64,000 nucleotides of DNA, taken from Terrisporobacter mayombei (GTDB lineage Bacteria; Bacillota; Clostridia; Peptostreptococcales; Peptostreptococcaceae). Of the stretch, positions 61,521-64,000 are shown piece after piece. The DNA lies in NCBI RefSeq assembly GCF_020748465.1, contig NZ_JAHZMP010000002.1, positions 248,001 through 312,000 on the forward strand. The letters run 5' to 3'. The stretch's first letter is position 1. Each line of letters opens with the position of its first letter. A model generated the notes under the pieces. The model was not told the DNA's origin. It did no database searches and worked only from the letters and a program-made list of their open reading frames with translations. A program made the position numbers and the translations under genes.

Positions 61521-62054
61521 ATGTACATAGAAAATTTAGATTTAAAGTTTATTCAACCTTGTACGACAGACTCTAACAGAATAAGAATTAAAGGAAGTTT
61601 TTCACGAAATATTGAAGACTTATTTCCTTATTTAAATACATATTTAAAAACTGCAATTTATAATAAAAAGGCAGGAACACTGACTTTTAATCATGGACCC
61701 AAGATAATTATTATGTACAAAGAAGAGGTGGCTGTTTCAAAATTATTAAATGAAACTGATGCTTTTGAAACATTAGATTATATAAAAGATATTATAAATG
61801 ATTGTGCTGAGAAAAAGGAACAAATTAAACCAAATGAAGATATGAGAAGACTACCAAGTCCCATAGATGTATACGAATATTTGCCTAAAATAAATTGTGG
61901 CAAATGTGGAGTTGCCACATGCCTTGCATTTTCCACAAAATTAATAAATGGAAGTTTTAAACCAAGTAGGTGTGTTCATTTAGGAGGAAAAGGCAACGAA
62001 GAAAATAAAGAAGAAATTGAAAAAATTGTTTTAATGCTTGGATATGAACTATAA
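61521..62054 (+). CDS. Fe-S protein with a Fes-type [4Fe-4S] domain
   Basis: A 177-residue protein. The N-terminal ~110 residues are an unassigned alpha/beta part with NHGPKIIIMYKEEVAV. Residues about 125-160 read INCGKCGVATCLAFSTKLIN then GSFKPSRC, the C-x2-C-x4-C-x16-C pattern of the Fes domain found in RnfB and corrinoid Fe-S proteins. It is co-transcribed with the class V aminotransferase (13-bp gap), which may load or use its cluster. The ATG follows AAAGGGAG. Confidence 0.8.
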   Translation: MYIENLDLKFIQPCTTDSNRIRIKGSFSRNIEDLFPYLNTYLKTAIYNKKAGTLTFNHGPKIIIMYKEEVAVSKLLNETDAFETLDYIKDIINDCAEKKEQIKPNEDMRRLPSPIDVYEYLPKINCGKCGVATCLAFSTKLINGSFKPSRCVHLGGKGNEENKEEIEKIVLMLGYEL

Positions 62055-62191
62055 TGAATGATAATTATATACTGGATTTTAATTGAAAAAAATGGTAGTA
62101 TTATATATAACTATGATTTAATATATCAAAATCTAAAATATTTTTAAAGAATTTGCAGAATTTGTTTAAGTAAAAAATCATAGGGTATCTA

Positions 62192-62205
62192 TTACTTATA
62201 AGTAA
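62192..62205 (+). promoter_or_regulatory. Palindrome before the reverse rubrerythrin gene
   Basis: TTACTTATAAGTAA is a perfect 14-bp palindrome about 34 bp before the start codon. A weak promoter (TTGTTT, TATCTA with an 18-bp gap) lies just upstream, so the palindrome would sit near the transcription start. It does not fit the PerR box well; AT richness makes chance possible. Confidence 0.3.
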
Positions 62206-62238
62206 AAAAGATAATATTTATTGGGAGGGTATAATACT

Positions 62239-62781
62239 ATGAAAAAATTTGTATGTACAGTATGTGGATATATTCATGAAGGAGAAACTGCTCCAGAAGC
62301 ATGTCCAGTATGTAAAGTAGGAGCTGAAAAGTTCGAAGAAATGAAAGGTGAAATGAATTGGGCTGATGAGCACAGAATAGGTGTAGCTCAAGGAGTTGAT
62401 GAAGAAATAGTTGAAGGACTTAGAGCTAACTTCACTGGAGAATGTACAGAGGTTGGTATGTACTTAGCAATGAGTAGACAAGCTGATAGAGAAGGGTATC
62501 CAGAAGTTGCTGAAGCTTACAAAAGAATAGCATTTGAAGAAGCAGAGCATGCTGCTAAATTTGCTGAGTTATTAGGTGAAGTAGTAATTGCTGATACTAA
62601 AGAAAATTTAAGAGTTAGAGTTGATGCTGAGTACGGAGCTACTGAAGGAAAATTAAAAATAGCTAAGAGAGCTAAAGAATTAGGATTAGATGCTATACAT
62701 GATACAGTTCATGAAATGTGTAAAGATGAAGCTAGACATGGTAAAGCATTCTTAGGATTATTAGAAAGATACTTCGGATAA
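62239..62781 (+). CDS. Reverse rubrerythrin (peroxide/oxygen reductase)
   Basis: The ATG after GGGAGGG gives 180 residues. Domain order is reversed relative to classical rubrerythrin: an N-terminal rubredoxin-like Fe(SCys)4 domain ([10 protein letters not shown], then CPVCKVG), then the four-helix diiron domain ([52 protein letters not shown]), with the expected E/H ligands. In clostridia this protein reduces H2O2 and O2 using NADH via a partner. The codon choice is the most regular in the window, suggesting high expression. A long terminator follows. Confidence 0.95.
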   Translation: MKKFVCTVCGYIHEGETAPEACPVCKVGAEKFEEMKGEMNWADEHRIGVAQGVDEEIVEGLRANFTGECTEVGMYLAMSRQADREGYPEVAEAYKRIAFEEAEHAAKFAELLGEVVIADTKENLRVRVDAEYGATEGKLKIAKRAKELGLDAIHDTVHEMCKDEARHGKAFLGLLERYFG

Positions 62782-62811
62782 GATTTTCTATAAATAAATT
62801 AGCAACAAATT

Positions 62812-62880
62812 AAAATATGCTTTTTCTTATGATGAGTGGTTTCATTAACTATTTATTGTGAGGAGGAGCATATTTTTTTA
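62812..62880 (+). terminator. Terminator after the rubrerythrin gene
   Basis: AAAATATGCT pairs with AGCATATTTT across a 45-base loop that holds its own weak pairing; a T run follows. Confidence 0.65.
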
Positions 62881-63012
62881 TATAGTGGATATTATAATAA
62901 AAAAATTATTTTAATAAAATGATTGACAATATGAAAAAAAATGCATATCATTAATAAAAACTAATAAAATTAATTTAATGTTTTAAATTAAAATTTAGGA
63001 AGGGAAAAAATC

Positions 63013-63147
63013 ATGGAAAAATTAGAAAAGAATTTAACTGCAAAATTTTATAACTTTTTCTATTTTATGTTCTGGGGCTTTTATTTTAGCGCTGGCTACT
63101 TATTTTGCAGAAAAAAATATAAAATCTTTTCTAATGAGTTATTATAG
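63013..63147 (+). CDS. Short aromatic membrane protein or truncated transporter
   Basis: A 44-residue frame with a strong ribosome site (AGGAAGGGA). One very aromatic helix (FYNFFYFMFWGFYFSAGYLF) is followed by a basic tail. The helix looks like the first helix of an MFS permease, so this may be the stub of a truncated transporter as well as a genuine short protein. A terminator-like hairpin follows. Confidence 0.45.
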   Translation: MEKLEKNLTAKFYNFFYFMFWGFYFSAGYLFCRKKYKIFSNELL

Positions 63148-63203
63148 ATCTTAATATATCTATAAACATGAATGACTAAGTGTATTTTAAATTTGTTTAT
63201 TCC

Positions 63204-63233
63204 AGAGGACTCATTATGAGTTCTCTTTTTTAT
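63204..63233 (+). terminator. Hairpin terminator or attenuator before aroF
   Basis: AGAGGACTCAT pairs with ATGAGTTCTCT (one bulge) and enters a T run, 27 bp before the aroF ATG. It ends the short upstream gene or acts in an aroF leader. Confidence 0.75.
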
Positions 63234-63259
63234 TACAAAAAATTAAGGAGGAAGTAAAA

Positions 63260-64000
63260 ATGGTAGTGATTTTAAAACCAGGTACTAGTGAAGAGGAGAT
63301 AAAAATGATAATAAAAGAACTGGAAAGTTTAAATGTATCAGTGGATAAGAGTAAGGGAACAGAATGTACCATACTTGGATTAGTTGGAGAAACTAGAAAT
63401 ATAGATCCATGGTTTATTGAATCTCATGAATGTGTACAAAAGGTTATGAAGGTGCAAGAACCTTTTAAAAAAGCAAATAGAATGTTCCACCCAGAAAATA
63501 CAGTGGTAGATGTTTGTGGTCAAAAAATTGGTGGAAAGAAAATTGCTATGATAGCAGGTCCTTGTTCAGTGGAAAATGAAGAACAAATAAAATTAGTTGC
63601 AAAAGAAGTTAAAAAATACGGTGGAGGATTCTTAAGAGGTGGAGCATTCAAACCTAGAACATCGCCATACAGTTTCCAAGGATTAAAATATGAAGGACTT
63701 GATTTGTTAAACAAAGCCAAAAAAGAAACTGGACTTCCAATAGTAACAGAAATAATGTCTCCTTGTGATATACCCAAATTCGTAGAATGTGCAGACATAA
63801 TTCAAGTAGGTGCTAGAAATATGCAAAACTTTGATTTGTTAAAAGAGTTGGGAAAAACAAATAAACCAATTTTATTAAAAAGAGGTTTATCAGCAACAAT
63901 TGAAGAGTTATTGATGAGTGCAGAATACATTATGGCAGGAGGAAACGAAAATGTTATTCTTTGTGAAAGAGGAATAAGAACTTTTGAAACTTACACAAGA
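63260..64000 (+). CDS. aroF: DAHP synthase, 3' end cut by window edge
   Basis: 3-deoxy-7-phosphoheptulonate synthase, first enzyme of the shikimate route. It joins phosphoenolpyruvate and erythrose 4-phosphate. The visible 247 residues start with the ferredoxin-like N-terminal domain (MVVILKPGTSEEEIKMII) of the AroA-I-beta type. The barrel follows: IAMIAGPCSVENEEQIKL, GGFLRGGAFKPRTSPYSFQG and IIQVGARNMQNFDLLKELG, all active-site segments. The frame runs off the window; a typical member has about 90 more residues. The ATG follows AAGGAGG. The N-terminal domain suggests feedback control by an aromatic amino acid or prephenate. Confidence 0.95.
   Translation, partial: MVVILKPGTSEEEIKMIIKELESLNVSVDKSKGTECTILGLVGETRNIDPWFIESHECVQKVMKVQEPFKKANRMFHPENTVVDVCGQKIGGKKIAMIAGPCSVENEEQIKLVAKEVKKYGGGFLRGGAFKPRTSPYSFQGLKYEGLDLLNKAKKETGLPIVTEIMSPCDIPKFVECADIIQVGARNMQNFDLLKELGKTNKPILLKRGLSATIEELLMSAEYIMAGGNENVILCERGIRTFETYTR

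Noticed and set aside
62192..62205. PerR box before reverse rubrerythrin
   Set aside because: The palindrome TTACTTATAAGTAA departs from TTATAATNATTATAA at several key positions; kept only as an unnamed palindrome.
63148..63259. T-box riboswitch before aroF
   Set aside because: No T-box sequence (AGGGTGGTACCGCG-like) and the leader is too short for a specifier stem; only a simple hairpin is present.

Overview
The window is AT-rich DNA with strong Shine-Dalgarno sites, frequent TTG/GTG starts and short intergenic hairpin terminators. It carries a six-gene Rnf complex, a reverse rubrerythrin, an alpha/beta-type small acid-soluble spore protein, a candidate spore-appendage subunit and a sugar PTS. 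This points to an anaerobic, spore-forming member of the Clostridia. The gene set fits the Peptostreptococcaceae best, but that family call is inference. No rRNA, tRNA, CRISPR array, intact insertion sequence or prophage was seen.

Layout. 1-5.6 kb: the end of trmO, a MarR-MFS efflux unit on the minus strand, then a patch of short membrane proteins with several decayed genes. 5.7-15.5 kb: MerR-MATE, XRE-membrane protein, a BFD ferredoxin, a DUF2089/SHOCT trio, DUF975-DUF4184, an LRR protein and a CPBP protease. 15.6-21.2 kb: rseC-rnfCDGEAB, the main energy-conservation operon (ferredoxin:NAD+ oxidoreductase, ion pump). 21.2-42.4 kb: an accessory stretch rich in GNAT acetyltransferases, VOC proteins, MATE, ABC-F, HelD, Nudix and signal peptidase genes, with an Ena-like spore fibre gene and a run of small acidic proteins resembling orphan immunity genes. 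42.4-52.9 kb: SASP, a divergent dxs paralogue, an alpha-glucoside PTS (EIIBC, EIIA), a GH4 6-phospho-alpha-glucosidase and two RpiR regulators, with a secreted calcium-repeat protein inserted between the two sugar units. 53-64 kb: a metal P-type ATPase, a GH25 lysozyme with SH3 repeats, an EamA transporter, two deoxynucleoside kinases, a class V aminotransferase with an Fe-S protein, reverse rubrerythrin, and the start of aroF at the right edge.

Regulation is unusually readable. There are two MerR-type promoters (19-bp spacer holding a perfect palindrome) before a MATE gene and before the dxs paralogue. Duplicated palindromic operators lie over the MarR and XRE promoters. A matched pair of elements with identical 52-bp spacing stands before the two separated PTS units. 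A c-di-GMP-I riboswitch precedes the secreted calcium-repeat protein.

Most striking for follow-up are the riboswitch-controlled repeat protein, the Ena-like spore appendage gene in a clostridial setting, the shared PTS control module, the orphan MerR-type promoter before dxs, and the possible immunity-gene run at 27.9-29.7 kb. Many short decayed genes (HAD, DUF2812, DUF2695, AraC effector domain, GNAT, IS3) show that the accessory parts are actively eroding.
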